From assembly GCA_030523195.1 (NCBI GenBank), contig JAUNJC010000009.1, positions 1 through 34,408 on the forward strand: a DNA stretch of 34,408 nucleotides, written 5' to 3'. This DNA comes from Oscillospiraceae bacterium. GTDB taxonomy: Bacteria; Bacillota; Clostridia; Oscillospirales; Ruminococcaceae. The position numbers and the translations under genes were made by a program. Position 1 is the stretch's first letter, and the number at the start of each line of letters is the position of its first letter. The notes beneath the pieces were generated by a model, which did not search any database, was not told where the DNA came from, and was given only the letters and a program-made list of their open reading frames with translations. Positions 14,555-24,120 of the stretch are shown piece by piece.

Positions 14555-15901
14555 ATGGACAATGCTTTTTTTGAAGCACTGGATATGCTGGGCAGTGAAA
14601 ATGGTCTGGACACCGCTACCTTGATTGAAAAGATTAAGTCTGCCATGCTCAAAGCAGCAAGAAAGGCGTATCCCGACAGCGAAGATAATATTACAGTGGA
14701 AATTGATCCCGTGACAAAAAAATTTGAAATGTATCTGCGGCAAGAGGTCATTGAAGATGAGCCAATTGATGAAAATGAAGTCAATATTGCAGAGGCTCGC
14801 ACTATGGATCCAAATGCAAAGGTAGGCGATTATATCCAGAAACGACTTGATATCAGCCGGTTCGGTCGGGCAGCTGCCCTCTCTGCAAAACAGTCCATCA
14901 AGGGCGATCTGCGGGATATCAACCGGCAGCGAATTTTGGATAAATTTCAGGATAAGGAGAACGATTGCATTACCTGCACGGTAACACAGGTGGAAAAGGG
15001 CGGTGCTGCTACGCTGGTTTATGACAAGACAGAAATTTATTTGTTCCACAACGAGCAGATTCCGGGAGAGGAACTGAAAGAGGGACAGAGCATTATGGTC
15101 TATGTCACCAATATTGCCAATAAGCAGAAAAAGCCAATCATCAAAATCTCCCGTGTCCGCAAGGAATTGGTCAAGCGGATGTTTGAATTGGAAGTGCCGG
15201 AAATTTACGACGGTGTCGTAGAAATTAAGGCAATTTCCAGAGAAGCCGGTGCTCGTACAAAGATTGCGGTTTGGTCTAATGACCCGAATGTCGATCCGGT
15301 CAGTGCCTGCATTGGCCCGAAACATGCCAGAATTGATGCCGTTGTCAAGTCGTTGAGCGGCGAAAAAATTGATATTATTCCATACAGCGAAAAGCCGGAG
15401 GAATTTATTGCAAGAGCCCTTGCACCGGCAGCCGTGGAACAGGTTACTATTATCAATCCAGAAGAACGTCTTTGCGGTGTATTGGTACCTGCCAATCAGT
15501 TGTCTCTTGCCATTGGCAATCGGGGACAGAATGCAAAACTGGCAGCCAAGCTGACCGGTTACAAGATTGACATCAAGGCAGCCACACCGGAAAATGCAGC
15601 ACTGATTGCGGAAAAACTTGCAGAAGCGAACGCAGAATTGGCAGCAAAAGCCGCTGCAGAAGAAGCCGCTGCGGCTGCCGCAGAAGCACAGGCAGCACAG
15701 GATGCCCAACAGGAAGAGGATGCTGCTGCATGGGAAGACAATTGGAAACAGCTGGATGATGAGGAAGAAGCAGATCTGTTGCTGGAAGAGGAAGATGCCA
15801 CTGCGGCAATTGAAGCTGCCATTGCACCGACTCTGGAAGATTTGGATACCGCTTCGGCAGCATCGGAAGAGGCTGCTGCATCAGAATCTGCGGAGGAATA
15901 A
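14555..15901 (+). CDS. nusA: transcription termination/antitermination factor NusA
   Basis: NusA binds RNA polymerase and nascent RNA, modulating pausing, termination and antitermination. The 448-residue protein has an N-terminal polymerase-binding domain (1-125), an S1 domain (about 130-200), then two KH domains (about 200-345) with the AVWSNDPNVDPVSACIGP and SLAIGNRGQNAKLAAKLTG motifs. Residues beyond about 350 form an Ala/Glu-rich, highly acidic tail of roughly 95 residues in place of the acidic repeats of proteobacterial NusA. An in-frame ATG at 14540 overlaps the SD GGAGG, so the ATG at 14555 is chosen. Confidence 0.96.
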   Translation: MDNAFFEALDMLGSENGLDTATLIEKIKSAMLKAARKAYPDSEDNITVEIDPVTKKFEMYLRQEVIEDEPIDENEVNIAEARTMDPNAKVGDYIQKRLDISRFGRAAALSAKQSIKGDLRDINRQRILDKFQDKENDCITCTVTQVEKGGAATLVYDKTEIYLFHNEQIPGEELKEGQSIMVYVTNIANKQKKPIIKISRVRKELVKRMFELEVPEIYDGVVEIKAISREAGARTKIAVWSNDPNVDPVSACIGPKHARIDAVVKSLSGEKIDIIPYSEKPEEFIARALAPAAVEQVTIINPEERLCGVLVPANQLSLAIGNRGQNAKLAAKLTGYKIDIKAATPENAALIAEKLAEANAELAAKAAAEEAAAAAAEAQAAQDAQQEEDAAAWEDNWKQLDDEEEADLLLEEEDATAAIEAAIAPTLEDLDTASAASEEAAASESAEE

Positions 15902-15907
15902 ATCAGC

Positions 15908-16201
15908 ATGAAGAAAAAAAAGGAAGTGCTGCGGGTCTGTATGGGCTGTGGAGAACGGAAACCAAAGCGGGAACTGATTCGGATCGTTCGGACAGCCGAT
16001 GGCTCGTTTTTGATTGATGAAACCGGAAAGACTGCTGGACGAGGTGCATATTTATGTAAAAATAAAGCCTGTCTGGAAAAGGCAAAAAAAGCACGGAAGG
16101 TAGAACGTTCTTTCTTACAGATGTTTCCGTCAGAGACCTATAAGGAGATGGAAGATGCCCTTACAAGAAAAGTGCAGGAACTTACTGACGATCTGCCGTA
16201 A
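15908..16201 (+). CDS. ylxR: YlxR (RnpM) family RNA-binding protein
   Basis: The family (DUF448) binds RNA and in Bacillus has been reported to modulate RNase P. In 97 residues it shows the hallmark RVCMGCGERKPKRELIRIV N-terminal segment and the GRGAYLCKNKACLEKAKK motif. A GGAGG within the nusA end precedes the ATG, 6 bases after the nusA stop. It overlaps the next gene by 47 bases, the standard place in this operon. Confidence 0.93.
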   Translation: MKKKKEVLRVCMGCGERKPKRELIRIVRTADGSFLIDETGKTAGRGAYLCKNKACLEKAKKARKVERSFLQMFPSETYKEMEDALTRKVQELTDDLP

Positions 16202-16472
16202 GGCAGGTAAATTAGAGGCAGGCTTTGCCCGTGCAAAGGATGCCATCGAAGGCGGTTATGCAGCATGTATCCTCCTGACAGCAGATCTTTCAGAGAAAAG
16301 CCGAAAAGAGGTGCTGTATTATGCACAACGGAAACAGATTCCGGTTGTGCAGACAGATTGGGAGATGACAGAAGTCCGGTTGCTGTTTGGACAGCGGGCG
16401 GGAATTTTAACGATATGTGAGAAAGGATTTGCCAGCCGCATACAGGAATTGCTGCTGACGGAACATATCTGA
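16155..16472 (+). CDS. ylxQ: YlxQ, L7Ae/L30e-family ribosomal-like protein
   Basis: This 105-residue L7Ae-type RNA-binding protein probably recognises kink-turn RNA. It shows CRKAGKLEAGFARAKDAI, then AACILLTADLSEKS and IPVVQTDWEMTEVR and the GQRAGILTI segment. The start at 16155 lies inside ylxR, 47 bases before its stop, with AAGGAG upstream. Exact role in Clostridia is uncertain. A hairpin repeat starts directly after its stop. Confidence 0.9.
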   Translation: MPLQEKCRNLLTICRKAGKLEAGFARAKDAIEGGYAACILLTADLSEKSRKEVLYYAQRKQIPVVQTDWEMTEVRLLFGQRAGILTICEKGFASRIQELLLTEHI

Positions 16473-16645
16473 TATACTGGCCTCTATTGCAAACAACGGC
16501 GTTGTTTGCAGTGCCACTAAAAGCGGCTGCAAAGCCATCGGCTTTGCGAGGACAGTATGAACGGCGGCTCTTGGTGGCAAAGCCACCACCGGCAATTCAT
16601 TGCCGGTATTGCAAAATTGTAGATTTTGCAATAGAGCCTAGTATA
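16473..16645 (+). mobile_element. MITE-like hairpin repeat between ylxQ and infB
   Basis: Terminal inverted repeats of 21 bp match at 19 positions (16473-16493 and 16625-16645; ends TATACTGG and CCTAGTATA). Inside are five tight hairpins: GCAAACAAC/GTTGTTTGC, CAAAGCC/GGCTTTG, GGTGGC/GCCACC, ACCGGCAA/TTGCCGGT and ATTGCAAAAT/ATTTTGCAAT. An internal GAGGACAGTAT (16548-16558) resembles an end, so the element may be nested. Bases 16473-16523 recur inverted at 1-51. No open frame of note. Confidence 0.75.
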
Positions 16646-16733
16646 ACAGGCAGTGTAGAATTGCTGACAGTGCAAAACCCATTTTGTCCGGTCTTGTAAG
16701 ACGGCAGGACAGCAGCGGAAAGGAGAGTTGCCG

Positions 16734-19298
16734 ATGACGACAAAAAAACAGAAATTGAGCGACGTTGCAAAGACATTGCAGCTTGCTCCGGCAGAATTGA
16801 TTGCAATTTATACCGAAATCGGAAACGGTGAGGAAAAAAAGAGCAGCAGCGGTTTGACGGAGGAAGAAGTGAATCTGGCGTTGGAGTATGTAACACAACA
16901 GCGGCAGGTGGCTGACTTTGCAGCCTATTTCGCAACAAAGAACAGTACGAGGGAAGAGGTGGCACAACAATCTATGAAAAAAGGGAATGAGAAAAAAACT
17001 GCCGGTAAGCAGCAGAATCAGGGAAAGAAAAAGCCGCAGGAGCGGAAACAGCAGCCGTCTGCAAATGCACCGGCTAAAAAGCAGCAGCCATCTGCACAGA
17101 ATGGCCAGCAGCAAAGACCGGCATCGCCGCAGGCAAATAGCAATGTGCAGAATAAAAAGCCGCAAACACCTGCGCAAAATCATCCGGCTTCTAAGCCAGA
17201 TGCTAATTCTGTGTCGGAACGGGATCACAAGAAAAAACAGAAGCAGCAGCCAAAGGCACAGAAACGTGGGGAACGGCTGCATGTAGAGGTAGAAATCTCC
17301 TCTGATACCACCACGACAACAGAAAAACGCCGGACAGTGGATACCCGTGGTTCTTATGTAGATTTGGATAAGTATAACCAGCGGTATGAACAGATTGCAC
17401 CAGCTGGCAAGTATAGCAAGGATAATTATTCCACTAAGAAGCAGAAAATCAATCAGAAATCTGCACAGCGGAACAAGCAGAAATATTCCAATAAGCGGGA
17501 AACCGAACAGGATCGTCTGCGTCGGCTGGAACTGGAAAAAGCAAGAAAGCAGCAGCTGAAAGTGCGGATTCCAGAGAATATTGTGGTCAGTGAATTGGCA
17601 AGCCGTTTGAAAGTGACGGCAACAGAAGTCATCAAGAAGTTGATGGGACTTGGTGTCATGGCATCCATCAATGAGGAAATTGATTTCGATACGGCTTCTC
17701 TGGTGGCAGAGGAACTGGGTGCAAAGGTCGAAAAGGAAGTCATTGTCACCATTGAAGAGCGTTTGATTGAAGAGGAAGATGAGTCGGATAACACAGAGGA
17801 GCGTTCTCCGGTTGTAGTGGTTATGGGACACGTTGACCACGGGAAAACTTCTATTCTGGACTATATTCGGCATGCGAATATTGCAGCTGGTGAAGCAGGC
17901 GGTATCACACAGCATATCGGTGCCTATCAGGTGACCTGCAACGGCAAGGAGATTACCTTCTTGGATACACCGGGACACGAAGCATTTACTGCTATGCGTG
18001 CAAGAGGTGCCAATATCACAGATATTGCGATTCTGGTTGTTGCTGCGGATGACGGCATCATGCCGCAAACAGTAGAGTCTATCAACCATGCCAAGGCAGC
18101 TGGCGTTTCTCTGATTGTTGCCATCAATAAGATGGATAAAGAAGGGGCAAATCCAGATCGAGTAAAGGAAGAACTCACCAAGTATGATTTGGTCTGCGAA
18201 GACTGGGGCGGCGATGTGATCTGTGTACCGGTTTCTGCAAAGACCGGTCAGGGCATTGATGAACTGCTCGAAAATGTTTTGCTCGTTGCAGAAATGCAGG
18301 AACTGCGGGCAAATCCAAATCGTCGTGCAAAGGGTACGGTTGTGGAAGCCCGTTTGGATAAGGGAAGAGGTCCCGTTGCGACCCTGCTTGTACAAAATGG
18401 TACGCTGCACACTGGCGATGTGATTCTGGCAGGGACAACAGTCGGTAAGGTACGTGTGATGACAAATGATAAGGGTGTTGTCGTACACGAAGCCGGACCG
18501 TCTGTACCAGTCGAGATTACCGGTTTGGCAGAAGTACCGTCTGCTGGAGATACCTTTAATGCGGTGGAAGATGAACGGCTGGCAAAGACATTAGTAGAAC
18601 AGCGGAAGCATGAGGCAAAACAGGCAAAGTTCAATGAGTATCAGAAAGTAACATTGGATAATTTGTTTAGCCAGATTGCTGAAGGCGAGATGAAAGAACT
18701 GGCGATTATTGTAAAGGCAGATGTACAGGGTTCTGTTGAAGCCGTGAAGCAGTCGCTGGAAAAGATTCAAAATGATGAAGTACGGGTAAAGGTGATTCAT
18801 GGCGGCGTTGGCGGCATCAAGGAAGGTGATGTCATGCTGGCAAGTGCATCGAATGCCATCATCATTGGCTTTAATGTCAGACCGGATCCGGTGGCAGAAG
18901 AAATTGCAGCGAGAGATAAGGTAGAAATCCGTACCTATCGTGTTATCTATGATGCCATCGAAGATGTGGAAACCGCAATGAAGGGAATGCTTGCACCGAA
19001 ATTCCGAGAAGTAGTTATGGGACGGATTGAAGTGCGGCAGGTTTATAAGATTTCCAGTGTAGGTGCGGTTGCTGGTGCATATGTATTGAGCGGCAAGGTG
19101 ACCAGACAGTGTGAAATTCGTGTCGTACGGGATGGCATTGTCATTGCAGAAGATAAGATGTCCAGTCTGAAGCGGTTCAAGGATGACGTGAAGGAAGTCA
19201 ATGAGAGCTATGAATGCGGCATTACACTGGAGAAGTTCCGAGACTTTAAGGAAGGCGATATTTTTGAAGCCTTTATTATGGAAGAATATCGGGAATAA
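16734..19298 (+). CDS. infB: translation initiation factor IF-2
   Basis: IF-2 is a GTPase that delivers fMet-tRNA to the 30S subunit. The 854-residue protein starts with an IF2_N-type domain ([19 protein letters not shown]), a long Lys/Gln/Pro-rich linker (about 80-270), a second IF2_N ([20 protein letters not shown]), and the G domain from about 360: GHVDHGKTS (G1), DTPGHEAF (G3), NKMD (G4) and SAK (G5). Domains II-IV follow, ending in [17 protein letters not shown]. The ATG follows AAAGGAG; an in-frame TTG six bases upstream is less likely. A 261-bp gap with a repeat separates it from ylxQ, unusual for this operon. Confidence 0.96.
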   Translation: MTTKKQKLSDVAKTLQLAPAELIAIYTEIGNGEEKKSSSGLTEEEVNLALEYVTQQRQVADFAAYFATKNSTREEVAQQSMKKGNEKKTAGKQQNQGKKKPQERKQQPSANAPAKKQQPSAQNGQQQRPASPQANSNVQNKKPQTPAQNHPASKPDANSVSERDHKKKQKQQPKAQKRGERLHVEVEISSDTTTTTEKRRTVDTRGSYVDLDKYNQRYEQIAPAGKYSKDNYSTKKQKINQKSAQRNKQKYSNKRETEQDRLRRLELEKARKQQLKVRIPENIVVSELASRLKVTATEVIKKLMGLGVMASINEEIDFDTASLVAEELGAKVEKEVIVTIEERLIEEEDESDNTEERSPVVVVMGHVDHGKTSILDYIRHANIAAGEAGGITQHIGAYQVTCNGKEITFLDTPGHEAFTAMRARGANITDIAILVVAADDGIMPQTVESINHAKAAGVSLIVAINKMDKEGANPDRVKEELTKYDLVCEDWGGDVICVPVSAKTGQGIDELLENVLLVAEMQELRANPNRRAKGTVVEARLDKGRGPVATLLVQNGTLHTGDVILAGTTVGKVRVMTNDKGVVVHEAGPSVPVEITGLAEVPSAGDTFNAVEDERLAKTLVEQRKHEAKQAKFNEYQKVTLDNLFSQIAEGEMKELAIIVKADVQGSVEAVKQSLEKIQNDEVRVKVIHGGVGGIKEGDVMLASASNAIIIGFNVRPDPVAEEIAARDKVEIRTYRVIYDAIEDVETAMKGMLAPKFREVVMGRIEVRQVYKISSVGAVAGAYVLSGKVTRQCEIRVVRDGIVIAEDKMSSLKRFKDDVKEVNESYECGITLEKFRDFKEGDIFEAFIMEEYRE

Positions 19299-19357
19299 TT
19301 CGGAGCAGAAAAAACAGAAACGGATACGAATATCCTGAAAAGCGGAAAGGAGTACGC

Positions 19358-19723
19358 ATGGCAAGTTATAAAACCAGTCGGACAGAAGAAGATATTTTAC
19401 GGGAACTGACGGCACTGTTACGGGAACTGAAAGATCCCCGCATTGATCCACTTCTGACGATTGTTAGAGTGGAACTGTCTAATGATTTGTCCAATTGCAA
19501 GGTGTATGTTTCCAGTCTGCAAGGGACGGAGACAGCAAAAACCTCCTGTGCCGGACTGGTCAGTGCGACCGGTTTTCTTCGGCGGGAGTTATTTCACCGG
19601 CTGAAACTGCGGAAATCTCCGGCACTGCATTTTATTGCAGATGATTCGATTGCACATAGTGCAGAAATCAATCAAAAGCTGCATGATCTGCATTTGGAGG
19701 ACAATGAGGAGAGCAGCCTATGA
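19358..19723 (+). CDS. rbfA: ribosome-binding factor A
   Basis: RbfA is a 30S maturation factor. The 121-residue product has the KH-type fold and conserved ILRELTALLRELKDPRI, LTIVRVELSNDLSNCKVYVS, GLVSATGFLRRELFHRLKLR and FIADDSIAHSAEI. AAAGGAG precedes the ATG. It overlaps the start of nrnA by 4 bases (ATGA), so the two are translationally coupled. Confidence 0.95.
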   Translation: MASYKTSRTEEDILRELTALLRELKDPRIDPLLTIVRVELSNDLSNCKVYVSSLQGTETAKTSCAGLVSATGFLRRELFHRLKLRKSPALHFIADDSIAHSAEINQKLHDLHLEDNEESSL

Positions 19724-20673
19724 AGATTGCAGAGACCGCTGCTTGGCTGCAAACGTGTGAACAGGCAGTCATTCTCATTCATCAAAATCCAGACGGCGAC
19801 TGCATCGGCAGCGGTTATGCACTGGCTGCCCTGCTTCGCCAGATGGGAAACCATGCAGTAGTGCGGTGCAGTGATCCCATTTCAGCACGTTATGCCTTTT
19901 TGTTGGATGACAAGGATACGGTAGACGAATCTACAGCGGCGGTGATTTCCGTGGATGTGGCAGACCGCAAGTTGTTGGGCGATTTGGATGCTGTTTATGG
20001 GGAGCGTGTACAGCTTGCCATTGACCATCATCGGATACACCGTCCTTTTGCGGCAGAATGTTGTCTGAATCCGCAGGCAGCCGCTGCCTGTGAAATCGTG
20101 TACGCCATTGCCAAGCAGCTTCCCGTTGCAATGACAGAACAGATTGCAACCTGTTTGTATACTGGCATTGCCACAGATACTGGCTGTTTTCAGTTCGACA
20201 ATGTTACGCCGAATACATTGCGGATCGCAGCGGATTTGATGGAACAGTTTCCGAATATCCGCTATGCAAAGATCAACCGTGCGATGTTTGCGGTGAAGAG
20301 TATGGGCAGACTGCATCTGGAACAAAAGCTGACCGATCAAATGCGTTCCTATTTTCATGGGAAGTGTGTCGTGATCTGTATCACACTGGCGTTTCTGCAA
20401 ACCTATGGGGTAGACCCGGCAGAGTTGGACGGATTGGCAAATTTTCCATTACAGGTTGAGGGAGCAGAAGTGGGCATCATGCTCAAGGAGAAAACAGCCA
20501 ATGTATTTAAAATTTCCATGCGTTCTGCTGACTATGTGGATGTTGCTGCGATCTGTAAGCAGTTTGACGGCGGTGGTCATATTAAGGCGGCTGGCTGTCT
20601 GATGGAGGGAACAGCGGAAGAAGTGATACAAAAGCTGACGGATGCTGTGGAGAGGAGTCTTGCAGTACGATGA
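19720..20673 (+). CDS. nrnA: DHH-family bifunctional oligoribonuclease/pAp phosphatase NrnA
   Basis: NrnA degrades nano-RNA and pAp in Firmicutes. In 317 residues: the DHH domain begins HQNPDGDCIGSGYALA (about 22), with SVDVADRKLLGD and the catalytic AIDHHRIH (about 103), then the TGIATDTGCFQFDNV motif. The C-terminal DHHA1 domain ends in FDGGGHIKAAGC (about 285). It overlaps rbfA and truB by 4 bases each, the conserved Firmicutes order. Confidence 0.94.
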   Translation: MKIAETAAWLQTCEQAVILIHQNPDGDCIGSGYALAALLRQMGNHAVVRCSDPISARYAFLLDDKDTVDESTAAVISVDVADRKLLGDLDAVYGERVQLAIDHHRIHRPFAAECCLNPQAAAACEIVYAIAKQLPVAMTEQIATCLYTGIATDTGCFQFDNVTPNTLRIAADLMEQFPNIRYAKINRAMFAVKSMGRLHLEQKLTDQMRSYFHGKCVVICITLAFLQTYGVDPAELDGLANFPLQVEGAEVGIMLKEKTANVFKISMRSADYVDVAAICKQFDGGGHIKAAGCLMEGTAEEVIQKLTDAVERSLAVR

Positions 20674-21563
20674 ATGGCATCCTCTGTATGAATAAACCGC
20701 AGCAGTTCACTTCTTTTGATGTTATCGGCAAACTGCGTGGTATTCTGCATATGAAACGACTCGGTCATACGGGAACACTCGACCCGATGGCAACCGGTGT
20801 GCTGCCGGTGCTGGTGGGGACGGCAACAAAAGCCTGTGATATTCTGCCGAATCAGGATAAAACCTATCGGGCTGCGGTACAGTTTGGAAAAGCGACGGAT
20901 ACATTGGATATTTGGGGCTGCTTGACGCAGCAGTATCCAGATATGCATGTGACAGAAGCACAGCTGCGTGCCGTTCTGCCGGATTTTATGGGAGAAATTA
21001 CACAGCTGCCGCCGATGTATTCAGCGGTTTCTGTCAATGGAAAACGGCTCTATGAACTGGCAAGAAAAGGCGAAATAGTAGAACGTCCGTCTCGTATGGT
21101 GACGGTATATGATATTACAATAGAAGCATTTGAGGAAGCAGAACAAACGGCAGTGCTGACGGTTGCTTGCGGCAAGGGAACGTATATCCGTACGCTGCTT
21201 TCGGATATTGGACAGCGGCTTGGCGGCGATGCCGTGATGACGGCATTGACTCGTACCGCTGCCTGTGGCTATTCGTTGGAACAGTGCTTGACATTTGAAC
21301 AGGTTGCCGCTGCTGTGGAAGATGGCAGCATGGCAGACAAGCTTCTGCCAACCGATTCCCTATTTTCTGCTCATCCCAAACTGTATTTGAATGCAGCACA
21401 GGAACGAATGTTCTGTAACGGTGTCAAATTGGATTTGATGCGTCTGCGGGATTTGCAGGAAGGACAGGACGTTTACACGGTCTATGGTGTACAAAACGGT
21501 TTTCTCGGCACTGCCATAGCGGATTGGGAAAGGCAGGAACTGCGAATCGGAAAACGATTTTGA
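20670..21563 (+). CDS. truB: tRNA pseudouridine-55 synthase
   Basis: TruB makes pseudouridine 55 in the T loop of tRNA. The 297-residue product opens with GILCMNKPQQFTSFDVI, the catalytic motif HTGTLDPMATGVLPV containing the nucleophile Asp (about residue 38), ITQLPPMYSAVSVNGKRLYELARKGE and ACGKGTYIRTLLSDIG, followed by a PUA-like C-terminal region. The start overlaps the nrnA stop (ATGA). A perfect parS site starts 7 bases after its stop. Confidence 0.95.
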   Translation: MNGILCMNKPQQFTSFDVIGKLRGILHMKRLGHTGTLDPMATGVLPVLVGTATKACDILPNQDKTYRAAVQFGKATDTLDIWGCLTQQYPDMHVTEAQLRAVLPDFMGEITQLPPMYSAVSVNGKRLYELARKGEIVERPSRMVTVYDITIEAFEEAEQTAVLTVACGKGTYIRTLLSDIGQRLGGDAVMTALTRTAACGYSLEQCLTFEQVAAAVEDGSMADKLLPTDSLFSAHPKLYLNAAQERMFCNGVKLDLMRLRDLQEGQDVYTVYGVQNGFLGTAIADWERQELRIGKRF

Positions 21564-21569
21564 TTCGTT

Positions 21570-21585
21570 TGTTTCACGTGAAACA
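21570..21585. other. parS: parS site (ParB/Spo0J binding site)
   Basis: A perfect copy of the 16-bp consensus, extended here to a 20-bp palindrome TTTGTTTCACGTGAAACAAA (21568-21587), lies in the truB-ribF gap. The other copy is 17 kb to the left. Being non-coding it is free of amino-acid constraint. Confidence 0.93.
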
Positions 21586-21625
21586 AAACTGGATGCAAAA
21601 TCCAAATGAAAAGAGGGTTATAATC

Positions 21626-22516
21626 ATGCAGCAAGCATCTGCTGTCGCTTTGGGTTTATTTGATGGTGTGCATATCGGACATCGTGCCGTTTTAGCGGCT
21701 GCCGTTGCCTGTAAGGCAGAGGGGTTAGTACCGTCTGCCTTTACGATGCAGACCACTTCGGTGCAGCTCAAACGGGGAGAACCGTTGCAGTTTCTTTATT
21801 CTGATACGATAAAGCAGCGTCTGTTGGTGGAAAGTGGAATTCAGCAAGTGGTTTGTCCAATGTTTGCAGACATTGCCAGCATGGATGGAGAAACGTTTTG
21901 CAGAACCTATTTGCAGGAAAAAATGCATGCTAAAAAGCTCTTTTGCGGAAAAGATTTTCGTTTTGGCAAGTACGCTGCATGGGGCGTAGCGGATTTGCAG
22001 CAGTTTGGCAGACAGATGGGCTTTACCGTAGAAGTGGTAGAGGCTGTCCAACAAAGCGGAGATGTGATTTCTTCCAGCCGGATTCGGAAGATGTTAGCAG
22101 ACGGAAAGGTGGAGCAGGCTGCGGATTTACTGGGTGCCCCTTATCAATTGGAAGGCGTGATACAGCATGGGGCAGCATTGGGAAGAACCCTGCAATTTCC
22201 GACCATCAATCTGCCATTTGCAGCTGGACAACTGGTGCCGTTGCATGGCGTATATCGGACAAAGGTATTTCTGAAAGATGGGAGCCATTGGGATGGCGTG
22301 ACGAATATTGGTGTAAAGCCTACGGTTTCAGAAGAACAGATTCCCATTGCAGAAACGCATTTATTAGGCTATCACGGTGATTTGTATGGACAACCGTGCC
22401 GGATAGAAGTATTGGAATTTCTGCGGAGAGAGCAGAAATTTGCCAGTCTGGAACAGCTGAAAGCCGCTATTGCAAATGACATGGAAATCGTACGGCAGGC
22501 GGCAGGCTGTCACTGA
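21626..22516 (+). CDS. ribF: bifunctional riboflavin kinase/FAD synthetase
   Basis: RibF makes FMN from riboflavin and then FAD. The 296-residue product has an N-terminal nucleotidyltransferase domain (ALGLFDGVHIGHR, then GKDFRFGKYA and ISSSRIR) and a C-terminal kinase domain from about 180 with GRTLQFPTINLPF, GVYRTKV and TNIGVKPTV. The ATG at 21626 after AAGAGGG is chosen; upstream codons in frame run through the parS site and have no better SD. It ends the operon that begins at rimP. Confidence 0.95.
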   Translation: MQQASAVALGLFDGVHIGHRAVLAAAVACKAEGLVPSAFTMQTTSVQLKRGEPLQFLYSDTIKQRLLVESGIQQVVCPMFADIASMDGETFCRTYLQEKMHAKKLFCGKDFRFGKYAAWGVADLQQFGRQMGFTVEVVEAVQQSGDVISSSRIRKMLADGKVEQAADLLGAPYQLEGVIQHGAALGRTLQFPTINLPFAAGQLVPLHGVYRTKVFLKDGSHWDGVTNIGVKPTVSEEQIPIAETHLLGYHGDLYGQPCRIEVLEFLRREQKFASLEQLKAAIANDMEIVRQAAGCH

Positions 22517-22561
22517 CAGACATGTCAGCGTTATATAAAGAATAGAAAGGAAGACTTACCA

Positions 22562-24013
22562 ATGGAAAAACGTGTAAGAACTCGATTTGCACCCAGTCCA
22601 ACTGGCTATATGCATATTGGGAATTTGCGGACAGCATTGTATGCTTATCTTTTGGCAAAAAAATATGATGGTGATTTTATTCTGCGTATCGAGGACACGG
22701 ATCAGGAACGGTATGTAGAAGGGGCTGTAGATATTATTTACAATACCCTGCGGATTGCTGGTTTACAATGGAACGAAGGACCGGACATCGGCGGGCCAGT
22801 TGGTCCGTATGTTCAGTCGGAACGGATGGGTATGTTTAAGGGCTATGCAGAACAGCTGGTGAAAAGCGGTCACGCTTATTACTGTTTCTGCGATAAGGAG
22901 CGGCTGGAAGAGGTGCGGAAAATTCAGGAAGCCTCTCACATCGCACCAATGTACGATCGGCATTGTCGGAACTTGTCGCCGGAGGAAATTCAGGAAAAGT
23001 TGGATGCAGGCGTACCATACGTGATCCGGCAGAAAATGCCGCTGGAGGGGACAACCACATTCCATGATGAAGTATATGGCGATATTACAGTAGAAAACAG
23101 TACGCTGGACGATCAGATTTTGATTAAAACAGATGGTATGCCAACCTATAATTTCGCAAACGTAGTAGATGACCACTTGATGGGCATTACCCATGTCATC
23201 CGTGGCAATGAATATCTGTCCTCTGCGCCGAAGTATAACTTGCTCTATCAGGCGTTCGGATGGGAAGTGCCGATTTATATTCACTGTTCTCCGGTTATGA
23301 AGGATAAGACGCACAAGCTTTCCAAGCGGAACGGGGATGCTTCTTTCCAAGATTTGCTGGAGAAAGGGTATCTGCCAGAGGCAGTGATCAACTTTATTGC
23401 ACTGCTCGGCTGGGCACCAACTGGAGAACAGGAGATTTTCACGTTGGAGGAACTGGCACAGGCATTTGAAATTTCTGGGATTAGTAAGTCACCAGCACTG
23501 TTTGATCCGGTGAAGCTGAAAGCTATCAATGGCGAATATATTCGGAAAATGTCACCAGAGACCTTTGCGGAAAAGGCGATTCCCTATATTCGGCAGACTG
23601 TTAAAAGTGAAACCGCTGATTTGCAGCTGTTGTGTCATGTGTTACAGCCGAGAACAGAGCTGTTTACAGAAATTCCGGAGCAAGTGGACTTTATTGACGC
23701 ACTGCCGGATTATGATATTGAACTGTATCGTCACAAGAAGATGAAGACCACACCGGAAACTGCGAAGGAAGCATTGGAAGCAGTTCTGCCAGTTCTGGAA
23801 GGTGTGACCGATTGGAACGTAGACAGCATTCATGCCGCTGTTTTTGAAAAAATCGGTGAAATGGGTGTGAAAAACGGCTGGATGCTTTGGCCGCTGCGAA
23901 CAGCCCTCTCTGGAAAACCATTTACGCCGGGCGGCGGTATCGAACTTTGTGCAATTTTGGGTAAGGATGCCGCATTGGAACGGATAAAAGATGGAATTTG
24001 CCGCCTTTCGTGA
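22562..24013 (+). CDS. gltX: glutamyl-tRNA synthetase
   Basis: GltX charges tRNA-Glu, and in organisms without GlnRS also mischarges tRNA-Gln for amidation; which applies here is not visible. The 483-residue class I synthetase has [20 protein letters not shown] (HIGN signature, about 8-27), the EDTDQERYV strand, [22 protein letters not shown] and the KLSKRNG signature near residue 250, followed by a helical anticodon-binding domain. Start after AAAGGAAG. It follows ribF by 45 bases, which contain no clear terminator. Confidence 0.95.
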   Translation: MEKRVRTRFAPSPTGYMHIGNLRTALYAYLLAKKYDGDFILRIEDTDQERYVEGAVDIIYNTLRIAGLQWNEGPDIGGPVGPYVQSERMGMFKGYAEQLVKSGHAYYCFCDKERLEEVRKIQEASHIAPMYDRHCRNLSPEEIQEKLDAGVPYVIRQKMPLEGTTTFHDEVYGDITVENSTLDDQILIKTDGMPTYNFANVVDDHLMGITHVIRGNEYLSSAPKYNLLYQAFGWEVPIYIHCSPVMKDKTHKLSKRNGDASFQDLLEKGYLPEAVINFIALLGWAPTGEQEIFTLEELAQAFEISGISKSPALFDPVKLKAINGEYIRKMSPETFAEKAIPYIRQTVKSETADLQLLCHVLQPRTELFTEIPEQVDFIDALPDYDIELYRHKKMKTTPETAKEALEAVLPVLEGVTDWNVDSIHAAVFEKIGEMGVKNGWMLWPLRTALSGKPFTPGGGIELCAILGKDAALERIKDGICRLS

Positions 24014-24057
24014 ATTTGTCACAGCATTTTCACAATAGGCTGATATAGTATGTGTGA

Positions 24058-24087
24058 TTGACAGCACAGAACTTTGTCTGTCAAAAT
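24058..24087 (+). promoter_or_regulatory. candidate promoter of the ABC cluster
   Basis: TTGACA (24058-24063) and CAAAAT (24082-24087) lie 18 bp apart. The bases TTGACAG (24058-24064) and CTGTCAA (24078-24084) form a 7-bp inverted repeat spanning the promoter, which could also be an operator. The weak -10 keeps confidence low. Confidence 0.4.
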
Positions 24088-24120
24088 AGGATTGTAGAAA
24101 TGGGGAGGTCTTCTTTTCGT

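Noticed and set aside
16473..16645. A CRISPR array in the hairpin-rich gap
   Set aside because: The hairpins differ from each other and there are no regular direct repeats or spacers; no cas gene is present.
16638..18488. A 616-codon reverse frame opposite infB
   Set aside because: It is a shadow of the Gln/Lys-rich infB frame, is rich in Cys, Phe and Leu without domain logic, and has no SD. A 410-codon frame opposite aspartate kinase is rejected for the same reason.
24014..24057. A terminator between gltX and the ABC genes
   Set aside because: No stable stem with a T-run is visible; only promoter-like and inverted-repeat bases follow.
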